This document shows, piece after piece, positions 46,469-55,578 of a stretch of DNA of 64,000 nt. The position numbers and the translations under genes were made by a program. The notes under the pieces are model-generated. The model made no database searches. It saw nothing but the letters and a program-made list of their open reading frames with translations, and was not told the origin of the DNA. Location: the NCBI GenBank assembly GCA_949752745.1, contig OX457024.1:48984490-49048489 (forward strand), written 5' to 3'. Numbering within the stretch: the stretch's first letter is position 1; each line of letters opens with the position of its first letter. The DNA comes from Protula sp. h YS-2021. Its lineage: Eukaryota; Annelida; Polychaeta; Sabellida; Serpulidae.

Positions 46469-47023
46469 CTAGTAGAAGACTACTGTTTGTTGTACTGGTC
46501 TGGCACATGAGGTCATCTGCTGAGAGTTGAATAAGAAGTGGTCTGTTGTCAAACCACATGTAAAACATCTCAGCGTATATCTGTCTCTCAGCGCGGAGTG
46601 GCAGGTCCAGATGAAGGCGCAAAAGAGACATGTTTGATGTCCACATCCTGCTGCTATGACCCGGTCTGGGGACAGCATGCACCCACATCCAATGCAAAAT
46701 TGGATGTCTTCCTGTAGGAAGTATCGACCCCAGGCCGGGTATTCATCCTCTTCAGTCTTTGATGGAATGTCTTCTCCTAGAACAGCAGATCTGAAGTAGG
46801 CCTGCCTGTAACACCCGTCTTCTATGTCTCTAATGCGTTGCCCAATCATAGCCCCTCTATGGAAGTATATCGGAATGCATAGCGCAGCGGCTTTAGCTGG
46901 ATCCGGCAGCAGATGCAAAAACGACTGCCTCTCAGACGGATAGATTGGTGGTGTTACTTGAACAACCACCTCTCTAATCTCTCTTATTATGCGTGAATCG
47001 TCGATCGCGGCTAGAACTTCCAT
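46469..47023 (-). CDS. RING-like zinc protein (copy 2)
   Basis: 184 aa if started at the ATG at 47023, downstream of a TATATATAT box at 47068-47078. An upstream in-frame ATG at 47101 lies before that box. Single-copy finger: C-x2-C, x13, C-x-H-x2-C-x2-C, x20, C-x2-C, a good C3HC4 RING fit. It shares with copy 1 the blocks LLPDP, RIEDG-type R.IEDG.Y.QAYFR and YPAW. The two genes converge. A likely role is ubiquitin ligase or regulator, by family pattern only. Confidence 0.6.
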   Translation of the reverse strand: MEVLAAIDDSRIIREIREVVVQVTPPIYPSERQSFLHLLPDPAKAAALCIPIYFHRGAMIGQRIRDIEDGCYRQAYFRSAVLGEDIPSKTEEDEYPAWGRYFLQEDIQFCIGCGCMLSPDRVIAAGCGHQTCLFCAFIWTCHSALRDRYTLRCFTCGLTTDHFLFNSQQMTSCARPVQQTVVFY

Positions 47024-47136
47024 GTCAGCAGGCAGTGGTAAACTGTGGAAAGCTGTGAAGATAGTACATATATATAGGGTAGAAAACCAAAATGACGTCA
47101 TTGCAAAATGATGTAAAGATGGAAAAAAGTTAACGT

Positions 47137-47390
47137 CTAACCCCCCCCCCCCCGGGACAGACTATGTACCGACCCCCCCCCCCCCGGGACAGACTATGTA
47201 CGGACCCCCCCCCCCCCCCCGGGACAGACTATGTACCGACCCCCCCCGGGACAGACTATGTACCGACCCCCCCCCCCCCCAAGAGAGCAAAAAAAAAATT
47301 GTGCTGAATCAGCTTGATGAAATCGTTGATTCAGCATGATAAAATCGTATATAAGTGTAGTGTCTCGAGGCTCAGACACCGTCAGACATC
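47137..47390 (+). repeat. Polinton left inverted repeat
   Basis: Four copies of 'gacagactatgtaccga' separated by 7-17 C, then 'gtgctgaatcag' and 'gaaatcgttgattcagcatg', a TATA box and 'gtagtgtctcgaggct'. All recur inverted at the right end, which has twelve copies of the iteron, so the left end looks contracted. Confidence 0.85.
47348..47355 (+). promoter_or_regulatory. Left-TIR TATA box
   Basis: TATATAAG, ~55 bp before the ATG at 47403. The mirrored TATATAAA at 63545-63551 serves the minus-strand gene at 63490. Confidence 0.75.
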
Positions 47391-47402
47391 ATTAGACACA
47401 TC

Positions 47403-47768
47403 ATGGACAACACACCAGCTACTACGACAAGTAAGAAAGTGATGCGAGAGGGCAGGGTAGTGACACTAACGACAGAATGTTATAAGTGTTGGGTGTGGTT
47501 GGAGTACCCAGGTCAACCACACAACTGTCCAGTGCACCACAACGCACCACGGCATTACTGCTGCAAAACCTGTGGTGGATTGCTCTGGTATAAGTTTACT
47601 GCAAGATTGCCAGGACCGGAGCCATGCACAGACTGCTGGTGGTGCGGTGCGACGCTGAAAAACTTCGGCTATTACAACTTTCATCCGTTCAAGTGCTCGA
47701 GAAGGCCTTTCTCCATGGAGCAGTTTTACAGATACCAGTGTGATTGTGGAAATCCCACTTGCTGGTGA
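47403..47768 (+). CDS. Cys-rich zinc-binding early protein
   Basis: 121 aa, the first gene driven by the left-TIR promoter. It has at least five Cys pairs: CYKC (26-29), CPVHH, HYCCKTC, CTDCWWC, and CDCGNPTC at the C-terminus. This is consistent with two or three zinc sites. I recognise no family. Position next to the terminal promoter suggests an early regulatory role. Confidence 0.65.
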   Translation: MDNTPATTTSKKVMREGRVVTLTTECYKCWVWLEYPGQPHNCPVHHNAPRHYCCKTCGGLLWYKFTARLPGPEPCTDCWWCGATLKNFGYYNFHPFKCSRRPFSMEQFYRYQCDCGNPTCW

Positions 47769-47769
47769 A

Positions 47770-48170
47770 GAAGTACTAACATCTTTCAGCCCTTTTAAGG
47801 GCTATCCTATATTATGAAATGAAGCAAAACATGTCTGTCTGTCTGTGTGTGTGTGTGTGTGAGAGAGAGAATACATTTTATCACATTTCAGATCTATTTG
47901 GCGGATGAATACCATTTGACGGATGAATACCATTTGGCAGACCATTTGACTTCACCGCTAGATGTCTCTGCTGTGTAGCAGTGCAGCTGTACAACTGTAA
48001 GTGAGACATTCATATACACAAGTAAAATTCTGCTGAGTCAGCAATTTTAACATTTTTGAAACAAGTTACACACCATATTTTGATTACATGGAAGTAGCAT
48101 AAAAGCATGAGTGAAACATGTCAACTAGTCAACTAGTGATACATTCTGCTGAGTTAACACACCATTGAAG
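47770..48170. other. Intergenic spacer with short repeats
   Basis: A (GT)n/(GA)n microsatellite at 47845-47870, 'accatttgacggatgaatac' repeated at 47911-47945, and 'cattctgctgagt' phrases upstream of the polymerase promoter. 48096-48118 resembles the region at 48172-48196 (promoter duplication). Confidence 0.5.
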
Positions 48171-48173
48171 TGG

Positions 48174-48181
48174 TATAAAAG
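48174..48181 (+). promoter_or_regulatory. TATA box of the polymerase gene
   Basis: TATAAAAG, ~60 bp before the ATG at 48241. The same box recurs before other genes of the element (61810, 62274). Confidence 0.65.
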
Positions 48182-48240
48182 GAAGAGTGAAACGTGTATT
48201 TTACTTCATTTCAGTTCTAGCAGTTGAAGAAACAACAAGG

Positions 48241-51200
48241 ATGACAGCAGTCTACTGTCATGATTGTGATGTGACATTTCCATCTCTGGAATTGTTCGTG
48301 ACACACACATGTAAGAAAACTAGGATGAAACGTGCTCATGATGAGCTTGTTGAGCAGATTCAAACCAAGAGACAAAAGACGTTACAAGATGGTGTTGACA
48401 GACCTGATCCAGTCCTCTGCTGTAAATGCGTCAAGATATTTTCATCTTTGGATGCGTTTGAGACACATGTATGCATACCTCATGAAGAACAAAGAAAGAA
48501 AGAGACAGGACAAGTAGGCAGAGGGAGAAGAGTGAGTCTTGGTGAAAACGCGCAGGAAAGACGGTTTGAGCCTGAAGATAGATCAGATTTGTTACTTGAA
48601 ATGCGACAACAAGAGAATAGAATCAAGAGACATTTGCTAGAAACGTTAAACCGTGGCATGAAATGGTACATTGTGGTACATGCACGCTTCAAGAAAATGA
48701 CACCAAATGTTGAAGGTGTGATGGTAGAACAAGTGGATAATGCCTTCATCAGTAGTCCGACATATGCAGCATACAATCCAACGGATATTGAGAAGGACTT
48801 ACCAGAAGCCTATAAAGAATTGTTTACCAGGTTTGATGAACATGAGCGACAAGGCTCTGGTTGGGTGTTGGATAACATATTATTCATTGAAGTGCATACA
48901 GCTACGTCAGCGCCACTGGAAGCGAGCAGTTTTATCCCACTACCGAAGAAAGTAAAGACTACAAAGGCGGTGTTAAACATTCAGAATAAAGACAACAAGT
49001 GCTTCTTATGGTCTGTATTGGCTCACCTTCACCCTTCAACAAGCAATGACCCACAGCGTGTGCATCAATACAAGCTATTTGAGAACGAATTGAAGGTGGA
49101 AGACATGACATTTCCAACACCGATTACAGACATTCCAAAGTTTGAAAAGGAGAACGATATGTCCATTAACGTGTTTGGATATGAACATGATGTCATTGTT
49201 CCCATACAACTCAGTCGAAACACCAGCGCCAACAGCGTCAGAGAAATTAACTTGCTTTTGATTAGCAATGACAAGACAAGACATTACTGCCTCATCAAGA
49301 ATTTTAGCAGACTGATGGCTTATCGAACAAAGCGTCAGAATGCAATATTTTATTGTTTCAACTGTCTTCATGGGTTTATGCGACAAGATCTTTTAGACAA
49401 GCATCGTGAAGTGTGTGGCAAGCATGGCGCACAACGTTTATCATTTCCCAAGGAACCCTTCATCAAGTTCAAGAATGTAGCCAAACAACAGCGAGCGCCG
49501 TTTGTCATTTATGCAGACTTTGAATGTTTCACGAAAAAGCATGAAGGAGACAAGTATCAGCATCATCGTCCAAACAGCTTTGCCTATGTGGTTGTGAGCC
49601 AGTATGAGACACGCGCTCCAGTCGTATATCGAGGAGATAATGCTGTGAAAGTCTTTTTAGACCATATGGTGAATGAGCGTGATCGTATTGTGCATGGCTT
49701 GCTACAGCCAAAGAAAATGGTGATGACTCATGAAGATGAAGAGCATTATAAGAACGCGGCAGATTGCTACATTTGTCATGAGCCTCTAGGAGCAGATCAT
49801 GTGAGAGATCATGACCATATCAATGGCAAATACCGCGGAGCTGCACATAGTCAATGCAATTTACAATTCCGATTTCGAAAGGATAAGCAGGATGTTGAAG
49901 ATTCTTTCATCATTCCTGTCTTTTTCCACAATTTACGAGGCTATGACAGCCATTTGATCATGGAAGAAATTGGAAAGTTCAAAAATGAAACCATTACAGT
50001 CATTCCCAACACCGTTGAGAAATATATTGCATTCACCATGAGCAATCTGAAATTTACAGACAGCTTTCAGTTCATGAGTACTTCTCTACAGAAGCTGGTA
50101 TCCAACCTGGCAGCAGAAGGGAAAGACAATTTTTATAACATGACGTCACACATTCACGATAGTGACCAACAAGATTTACTGTTGAGAAAGGGAGTGTACC
50201 CTTATGATTACGTGGATGAGCCATCCAAGTTTGCTGAAACACAACTGCCGTCCAAGGACAAGTTTTACAGTCTGCTCAGTGAAGAAGACATTAGCGATGA
50301 GGATTATGCGCATGCGCAGAAGGTGTGGGAGACATTCCACTGTACTACATTTGGTGAATACCATGACTTGTACCTGAAATCAGATGTGTTGCTGCTGGCT
50401 GACGTGTTTGAAAACTTTCGTCACGTATGTCTTAACACGTATGAATTAGATCCTGCTCACTACTATACAGCGCCAGGACTGTCGTGGGATGCCATGTTGA
50501 AAGCGACAAAGGTGAAATTAGAATTGATCAACGACATTGACATGTACCAAATGGTTGAACAAGGCCTACGTGGGGGAATATCTGTCATCACACACAAGTA
50601 TGCGAAAGCAAATAACCCCTACGTAGCAGATTACGATCCCTTGAAACCAACCAACTACTTGACGTACCTGGATGCAAACAACTTGTATGGCTGGGCTATG
50701 TCGCAAAGCATGCCAGAAAGTGGATTTATGTGGGTGAGCGAGCCAGAATCCATTGACTTTATGGATGTGGATGAAGATGATGAGATTGGCTACATTTTAG
50801 AAGTGGATTTAGAATACCCACAATCCATTCATAATCATCATAATCACTATCCAGTGGCTCCAGAACGGAAATGTGTGAAAGTGGGAGAATTATCAAAACA
50901 TAGTCAGAAGCTACGGAAAGATCTAGACATGAAAAGCAAGCCTAGTGAAAAGCTCATTCCCAACTTGTGTGACAAGAAGAAATATGTGCTTCATTATAGA
51001 AATTTACAGCAATATGTCTCACTGGGATTGAAAGTCACGAAGGTGCATCGTGCCATCATGTTTGCACAGAGCAAATGGTTGGCAAAATACATCTCCTTGA
51101 ACACAGAAAAGAGAAAGTTGGCTAAGAACCCGTTTGAGAAAGACTTCTTCAAATTGATGAACAACTCGGTGTTTGGCAAAACCATGGAAAATGTAAGAAA

Positions 51201-51912
51201 ACGCATCAATGTGGAACTTGTTCACCAGGAAAAGCGGTTCAAGAAACTTGTGGCCAAACCTTCCTTCCACAAATTTAGAATTTTCAACGAAGATTTAACC
51301 GCGGTACATTTACGCAAAGTGGATCTGCTTCTGGATAAACCCATTCAAGTTGGGTTCACCATTCTCGACCTCAGCAAAGTGCTCATGTTCCACTTTCATT
51401 ACAACTACATCATGACCAAGTATCCCAACACCAAACTCTTGTTCAGCGACACCGACAGTCTATGTTATGACATAGAAACGGACGATATCTACAAAGACAT
51501 GCAGGAAGATGCCGACTTGTTCGACACAAGTGACTATCCCCCAGATCATTTCCTGCATTCCAACGTGAACAAGAAAGTGCTTGGGAAAATGAAAGATGAG
51601 ACGGCGGGCATTCCCATTGAAGAGTTTGTTGGACTTCGGCCGAAAATGTATAGTATGATGTATGGTGGGAAAGAAAAACGTACGGCTAAAGGCATCACTC
51701 GCGCGTGTCAAAGACGGATGAAACATCAGCAGTATAGAGACAGTTTGTTCAACCAAACGCAAACGATGACTACAGGACACATCATTCGAAGTCATAACCA
51801 CCAGATTTTCTCGGAGAAGTTGAGGAAAGTGGCTCTCTCTCCCTTTGATGATAAGCGATATGTGATGAGTGATGGCTATTCCACTTTGGCGCATGGGCAT
51901 TACAGTATATAA
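48241..51912 (+). CDS. polB: Protein-primed family B DNA polymerase with embedded HNH
   Basis: 1,223 aa from the ATG at 48241, which I prefer because the frame upstream runs into the TATA box. Two C2H2-like fingers open the protein (3-23, 58-78), and a third precedes the exonuclease (~369-391). ExoI YADFE (~426), ExoII NLRGYDSH (~564) and ExoIII YHDLYLKSD (~707) are present, as are PolA YLDANNLYG (~809), PolB KLMNNSVFGK (~972) and PolC FSDTDS (~1068). Between ExoI and ExoII lies an endonuclease VII-type HNH: CYIC...DHDH...AHSQCN (~510-541). Intact, no frame breaks. It replicates the linear element using a protein primer, by family. The stop codon lies inside the next gene's TATA box. Confidence 0.95.
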   Translation: MTAVYCHDCDVTFPSLELFVTHTCKKTRMKRAHDELVEQIQTKRQKTLQDGVDRPDPVLCCKCVKIFSSLDAFETHVCIPHEEQRKKETGQVGRGRRVSLGENAQERRFEPEDRSDLLLEMRQQENRIKRHLLETLNRGMKWYIVVHARFKKMTPNVEGVMVEQVDNAFISSPTYAAYNPTDIEKDLPEAYKELFTRFDEHERQGSGWVLDNILFIEVHTATSAPLEASSFIPLPKKVKTTKAVLNIQNKDNKCFLWSVLAHLHPSTSNDPQRVHQYKLFENELKVEDMTFPTPITDIPKFEKENDMSINVFGYEHDVIVPIQLSRNTSANSVREINLLLISNDKTRHYCLIKNFSRLMAYRTKRQNAIFYCFNCLHGFMRQDLLDKHREVCGKHGAQRLSFPKEPFIKFKNVAKQQRAPFVIYADFECFTKKHEGDKYQHHRPNSFAYVVVSQYETRAPVVYRGDNAVKVFLDHMVNERDRIVHGLLQPKKMVMTHEDEEHYKNAADCYICHEPLGADHVRDHDHINGKYRGAAHSQCNLQFRFRKDKQDVEDSFIIPVFFHNLRGYDSHLIMEEIGKFKNETITVIPNTVEKYIAFTMSNLKFTDSFQFMSTSLQKLVSNLAAEGKDNFYNMTSHIHDSDQQDLLLRKGVYPYDYVDEPSKFAETQLPSKDKFYSLLSEEDISDEDYAHAQKVWETFHCTTFGEYHDLYLKSDVLLLADVFENFRHVCLNTYELDPAHYYTAPGLSWDAMLKATKVKLELINDIDMYQMVEQGLRGGISVITHKYAKANNPYVADYDPLKPTNYLTYLDANNLYGWAMSQSMPESGFMWVSEPESIDFMDVDEDDEIGYILEVDLEYPQSIHNHHNHYPVAPERKCVKVGELSKHSQKLRKDLDMKSKPSEKLIPNLCDKKKYVLHYRNLQQYVSLGLKVTKVHRAIMFAQSKWLAKYISLNTEKRKLAKNPFEKDFFKLMNNSVFGKTMENVRKRINVELVHQEKRFKKLVAKPSFHKFRIFNEDLTAVHLRKVDLLLDKPIQVGFTILDLSKVLMFHFHYNYIMTKYPNTKLLFSDTDSLCYDIETDDIYKDMQEDADLFDTSDYPPDHFLHSNVNKKVLGKMKDETAGIPIEEFVGLRPKMYSMMYGGKEKRTAKGITRACQRRMKHQQYRDSLFNQTQTMTTGHIIRSHNHQIFSEKLRKVALSPFDDKRYVMSDGYSTLAHGHYSI

Positions 51913-51913
51913 G
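51906..51913 (+). promoter_or_regulatory. TATA box overlapping the polB stop codon
   Basis: TATATAAG at 51906-51913. The polB stop TAA is 51910-51912. The PC4-like gene starts 55 bp later at 51968. Confidence 0.65.
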
Positions 51914-51967
51914 GGGGAGACACTTCAACTTTAGAGTCAGTTGAGGTGTGAACACTGAAGCGTCAAC

Positions 51968-52312
51968 ATGAAAAGATCTGCACCAACGGATATGGATACT
52001 CTAGCAGATACGGTGAAAGACATGAAAGTGAAACATCCTGATACTACCATTAAGAAATTAAAAGTGGAGATAGCACCAACACCACAGTCGTGGGATGGAA
52101 TGCTTTCTCTAGGCAATGGAAAGTATATCAAGATTATGAAACAAAGTAATGAAGGTGTGGTAAACATTCGCAAATACCTCAGAGATGAGGGGACTGGAAA
52201 AAACCGTCCAACGAAAAAGGGAATTTTGCTGACAATACCTGAATGGAAAATGATGAAGAAGCAGGTGAAAGAAGTGGATAAAAGGCTTCGCAGACAAGAC
52301 GACAAGTCATAA
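51968..52312 (+). CDS. PC4-like single-strand DNA-binding protein
   Basis: 114 aa. A Lys-rich N-terminus is followed by the PC4/p15 pattern at ~40-90: GKYIKIMK, VVNIRKYL, RPTKKGILL, PEW, then a Lys-rich helix. By family it binds single-stranded DNA and could coat displaced strands in protein-primed replication, or act in transcription. It is the best match to the broken gene in E1 (41281). It lies at the head of a row of small related genes. Confidence 0.75.
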   Translation: MKRSAPTDMDTLADTVKDMKVKHPDTTIKKLKVEIAPTPQSWDGMLSLGNGKYIKIMKQSNEGVVNIRKYLRDEGTGKNRPTKKGILLTIPEWKMMKKQVKEVDKRLRRQDDKS

Positions 52313-52324
52313 CAAGGTAAAAAC

Positions 52325-52696
52325 ATGAATGCACTCATGCTGAACGGTGGTGTTTACCTTACTGTCAATGAGAGGAATGAAGTGATACTAGATTCTAAGA
52401 CAAGTTATCATCGGTTTAAACCTGAAGTGTGGAAAGACTTTAAAAACATACCACTTGAACCTGGGTTTAAACGCAGACTTGAAAATAAAGTGGAAGTGAC
52501 GGTGGCTGAATATGATTCTAACATACGTGTAGAAATCTGTAGAAATCTTTTACAGGATTATCCAAAGGATTATAAGGGAGTTGTACCAGATACACCATAT
52601 ACAGATTTGATCATCTTTGATATCAAGAACTGGCGCGCAGTCTTACGATTCCTAGAAGTGATACAACATCCACTCTTCGCCATCTTGCGAGCATAA
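52325..52696 (+). CDS. PC4-fold-like protein 2
   Basis: 123 aa, 12 bp after the previous gene. The central and C-terminal part repeats the strand-strand-strand-helix pattern: EVTVAEYD, IRVEIC, LIIFDIKNW, then RAVLRFLEVI. The likeness to PC4 is in pattern and position, not strong identity. Possibly a second single-strand DNA-binding protein from an old duplication. Confidence 0.5.
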   Translation: MNALMLNGGVYLTVNERNEVILDSKTSYHRFKPEVWKDFKNIPLEPGFKRRLENKVEVTVAEYDSNIRVEICRNLLQDYPKDYKGVVPDTPYTDLIIFDIKNWRAVLRFLEVIQHPLFAILRA

Positions 52697-52751
52697 AAAA
52701 CGTCTTTGCAGACAAGGAGACAGCTCATAGTTCATCTGACTGCTGGACGAG

Positions 52752-53092
52752 ATGGAAGACTTTTTAACGGAATATAAACCAATTACGCATGGGTTCTCAT
52801 ATCTGAGAAACGAATATGATGACATTGTGCTAAAACATTTTGGACAGTATCTCGTCCTATCACTTGATGACCAATCCGTGTTGAAAGACCATCTAGAGAA
52901 GTTCAGGATACCTGCTTTCTCCTGACAGTCTCAAATGAATTAGAAGTGCGTGTGACTGAGAACTGCTTAGACGTGTTTGTACAATTTCGCCAATATGACG
53001 AGCTTACAGAAAACTATGACTACATCACCCTCAACACAGTGGAATGGAACGCGTTGTTACAAGCATTGGATTGGAAAGTACCTAACGCTTGA
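52752..53092 (+). pseudogene. PC4-fold-like protein 3, frameshifted
   Basis: Opens at the ATG at 52752 (MEDFLTEYKP) and stops at ~52925 in that frame. From ~52920 a different frame continues with the same family pattern (LEVRVTEN, VFVQF, YITLNTVEWNALLQAL) to 53092. One indel near 52915-52925 explains it. It may be a sequencing error or a real lesion. I give no repaired product. Confidence 0.5.
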
Positions 53093-53369
53093 ATTCAAAG
53101 AAACAGAAATATGGCTTACACGAGGCATCAAATCCATTGAGCTGACACAACCTATGCGTGTGATGGACATTGACTTAGAAGAAGGATATGAACTGAAACT
53201 GTCTGAACATGTAACTGTTAAAGTGATAAAGTTTGGTGATGTGTGTTATGTGAGCTTTCATAGCATTTACAAACATGGATGTAATGTCTATGATACCTAT
53301 ATCAATTTAGATTCTAATGAATGGTATTCATTGATGAATGTATTGAAAAATGTATGTGTTTGTAAATAA
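52995..53369 (+). CDS. PC4-fold-like protein 4
   Basis: Up to 124 aa. The convincing part starts near 53077 (KYLTLEF), because the upstream codons overlap the preceding gene in another frame and may not be translated. The core pattern is HVTVKVIKF, VCYVSFHS, YINLDSNEWYSLM. An AATAAA overlaps the stop codon (53365-53370). It is the last plus-strand gene before the convergent minus cluster. Confidence 0.45.
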   Translation: MTSLQKTMTTSPSTQWNGTRCYKHWIGKYLTLEFKETEIWLTRGIKSIELTQPMRVMDIDLEEGYELKLSEHVTVKVIKFGDVCYVSFHSIYKHGCNVYDTYINLDSNEWYSLMNVLKNVCVCK

Positions 53370-53760
53370 AAAGTTTGTAAATAGTGTAAATAGACTTTGT
53401 AGTTAAGAGTTTGTAGTTAAGAATTTTGTAAATAGTGTAAATAGTGTAAATAAAAGTTTGTAAATAGTGTAAATAGAATTTGTAGTTAAGAATTTGTAAA
53501 TAGTGTAAATAGCGTTTGTAGTTAAGAGTTTGTAAATAGTGTTTGTAAACTTTGTAAATAGTGTTTGTAGTTAAGAATTTGTAAATAAACGTATGTACAA
53601 CACAATAAACAAGACAGTTGTTTGAAACTTGATTTGTTTTATTTAACAACAACAACAACTTAACTAATATAACAACAACAACAACAACTTAACTAATATA
53701 ACAACAACAACAACTTAACTAATATAACAACAACAACTTAACTAATATAACAACAACAAC
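53370..53760. terminator. Convergent 3' spacer with repeats and polyA signals
   Basis: 'ttgtaaatagtgtaaatag' repeats (53385-53590) are followed by 'aacaacaacttaactaatat' repeats (53645-53760). AATAAA is present on the plus strand (53365) and minus strand (53638-53643), so both gene sets probably end here. Confidence 0.6.
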
Positions 53761-53761
53761 A

Positions 53762-54199
53762 TTAATAAAACAATGGTTTATAATGTCTATATACAAAATC
53801 CTTTACAATAAAATCACCATCCTTTCTTTTTAATATATTCACAATATCAAACATACTCTGACCTCGAGCTCTATGTAATATATAATAGACACAATAAAAA
53901 CCACATGACGATGATATTGGCGTTTGTAATGATATAGAATTATACATATAGTCATTTCTTAAAAACATATCTAAACGATCATCGAGAGGGAACAGTCCAT
54001 AAGAGTCAAAATATTCTGCAGGGTCTTTGTCATAATACACTGCCACCCAATGTTCTCCTGGTTCATCTTGATCGTCTGTGTTGATCACATAGGCGCCGCG
54101 TTGTAAAGACGGTAACTGGTCCATGGCAAACACGCCTTGAAACAAGTCTTTGGTCATGACATCATGACTCAATATGGCATCAATCTGCTTCGTGTTCAT
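53762..54199 (-). CDS. Adenain-type cysteine protease
   Basis: 145 aa. C5/Ulp1-type protease: His50 (GEHWVAVYYD), Asp65 (EYFDSYG), Gln92 and Cys99 (SSSCGFYC), with the Gln-to-Cys spacing of adenovirus protease. The family matures capsid precursors inside virions. Its start overlaps the capsid gene stop by 4 nt (ATGA). Complete. Confidence 0.92.
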   Translation of the reverse strand: MNTKQIDAILSHDVMTKDLFQGVFAMDQLPSLQRGAYVINTDDQDEPGEHWVAVYYDKDPAEYFDSYGLFPLDDRLDMFLRNDYMYNSISLQTPISSSCGFYCVYYILHRARGQSMFDIVNILKRKDGDFIVKDFVYRHYKPLFY

Positions 54200-55569
54200 G
54201 ACTGGTAGTCGAATTGGATGCTGCGATTTGCACTGATCTCAATAATGTTGTCAAATTCAGCATAGACAATGACATTGATGGTATGTTGCAAAGCCGTAGC
54301 AAAGTTCATTTCTAGCCGCAAATTCCCATGCTTGATCAGGGGGAAATGATCATCACCATCATAATCCGGTGTTAAGTCAAACGAAAATAAAGCATAACCT
54401 CTAGGCCAATCTTCCCGTTTTATAATGGAACTTTTCTCACCATTCAACCGATCAAACGATTTGTAAAGCGTTTCAAAAGCGTCCAGGTATTTGTTCTGTG
54501 TAATGTCAAGCTTGAGAGGTTTGGATAGAACTGGTTCACCATCCGTGTACAGTTGCATATAGTCCAGATTAAAATGTTTGAAATCATATGGATTCCTCAA
54601 TACTGATCCACCAAAAGCTTCATTATGAACCAGACCAATGACAATACGATTTGGTAATTGACCCAAAAAGATGTTATCTTTCACAAAAGACTGAAATCCT
54701 GCTGGAATAGCCAAGACTTTACATTCTTTTCTAGTGATGATGATCTTGGCAGGACTTTTCATCAATGCATCTGTATGTCCTAACTGAATACCTGGACTCA
54801 CCCTCACTTTGCGAATGGTTAAAAATGCCTCTTTCACTTCTACCTTATAGGTATTATCTGCAGCCATCAATACATAGTCATCTTTTTGTCTATGGAAACG
54901 CAATTTCAAACTGATACCATTCGGAAGATAACGATCCTGCTCAAACAAATCTATCCTTAAACCGCCAGTAAGCATAACATCACGGCTAAGACGTGTATGC
55001 AAATAACGATGATGTAAGCCATTGTTGCCTTGCTCAGCCAAGTCACCGCCGTCGGCATTGACATGAAACCCGGATACATATTGTTCATGATTAGGTCTTT
55101 TCACCTCATAGCTATTCATTGACCCAGCAGTATCCTTATACATGAGACGCATAGAGCGCTCAGAATGTAGACTTTCTTCCGAATCATGGATGAGATGAGA
55201 GATAATACTGGTATAACCATGAGTATTGTTGCTATGCGAAACCAAACGATCATTCAGAAACAATTCAATATTAGACCATAACCCATTAAACACATCATTG
55301 ATGCAAGAGACATTATCATCTGCGCCACACGCTGTTCCATCAGCCTTTAGAATGCGACATACAATATGAAGTTTGCTGTTCTTTAAATCCAGATATTCTT
55401 CTGTACTCGCAGGAATGTAGAATTCTATTGGAGCGCCTTCTCTAATGCTTGTAAGTGGTTGATAGTCAACATTATAACTTTTCTCTACAGCAGTTTGCGT
55501 TGGTGGTACGTGAAACCATTCCAATGGAGAAAGACTACATTCACACGAATGATTATGAATGAGAGACAT
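54196..55569 (-). CDS. Major capsid protein (hexon-like, double jelly-roll)
   Basis: 457 aa. It has the Polinton major capsid hallmarks, including the N-terminal FYIPASTEEYLDLKNS region at ~50-65 and the order of conserved blocks of the nematode F54H12.2-type proteins. These are the double jelly-roll capsid proteins of Polintons and adintoviruses. It lies between the basic pX/pVI-like gene and the protease, as in related elements. No internal breaks. Confidence 0.88.
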   Translation of the reverse strand: MSLIHNHSCECSLSPLEWFHVPPTQTAVEKSYNVDYQPLTSIREGAPIEFYIPASTEEYLDLKNSKLHIVCRILKADGTACGADDNVSCINDVFNGLWSNIELFLNDRLVSHSNNTHGYTSIISHLIHDSEESLHSERSMRLMYKDTAGSMNSYEVKRPNHEQYVSGFHVNADGGDLAEQGNNGLHHRYLHTRLSRDVMLTGGLRIDLFEQDRYLPNGISLKLRFHRQKDDYVLMAADNTYKVEVKEAFLTIRKVRVSPGIQLGHTDALMKSPAKIIITRKECKVLAIPAGFQSFVKDNIFLGQLPNRIVIGLVHNEAFGGSVLRNPYDFKHFNLDYMQLYTDGEPVLSKPLKLDITQNKYLDAFETLYKSFDRLNGEKSSIIKREDWPRGYALFSFDLTPDYDGDDHFPLIKHGNLRLEMNFATALQHTINVIVYAEFDNIIEISANRSIQFDYQS

Positions 55570-55578
55570 TTTTTTTCT

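Noticed and set aside
48187..48240. Upstream extension of the polymerase frame
   Set aside because: Starts with a non-ATG codon a few bases after the TATA box, so it would lie upstream of the likely transcription start.
53314..53658. 114-codon Tyr/Lys-rich minus-strand frame
   Set aside because: Translation of the 'gtaaatagtgtaaatag' repeat between convergent genes.
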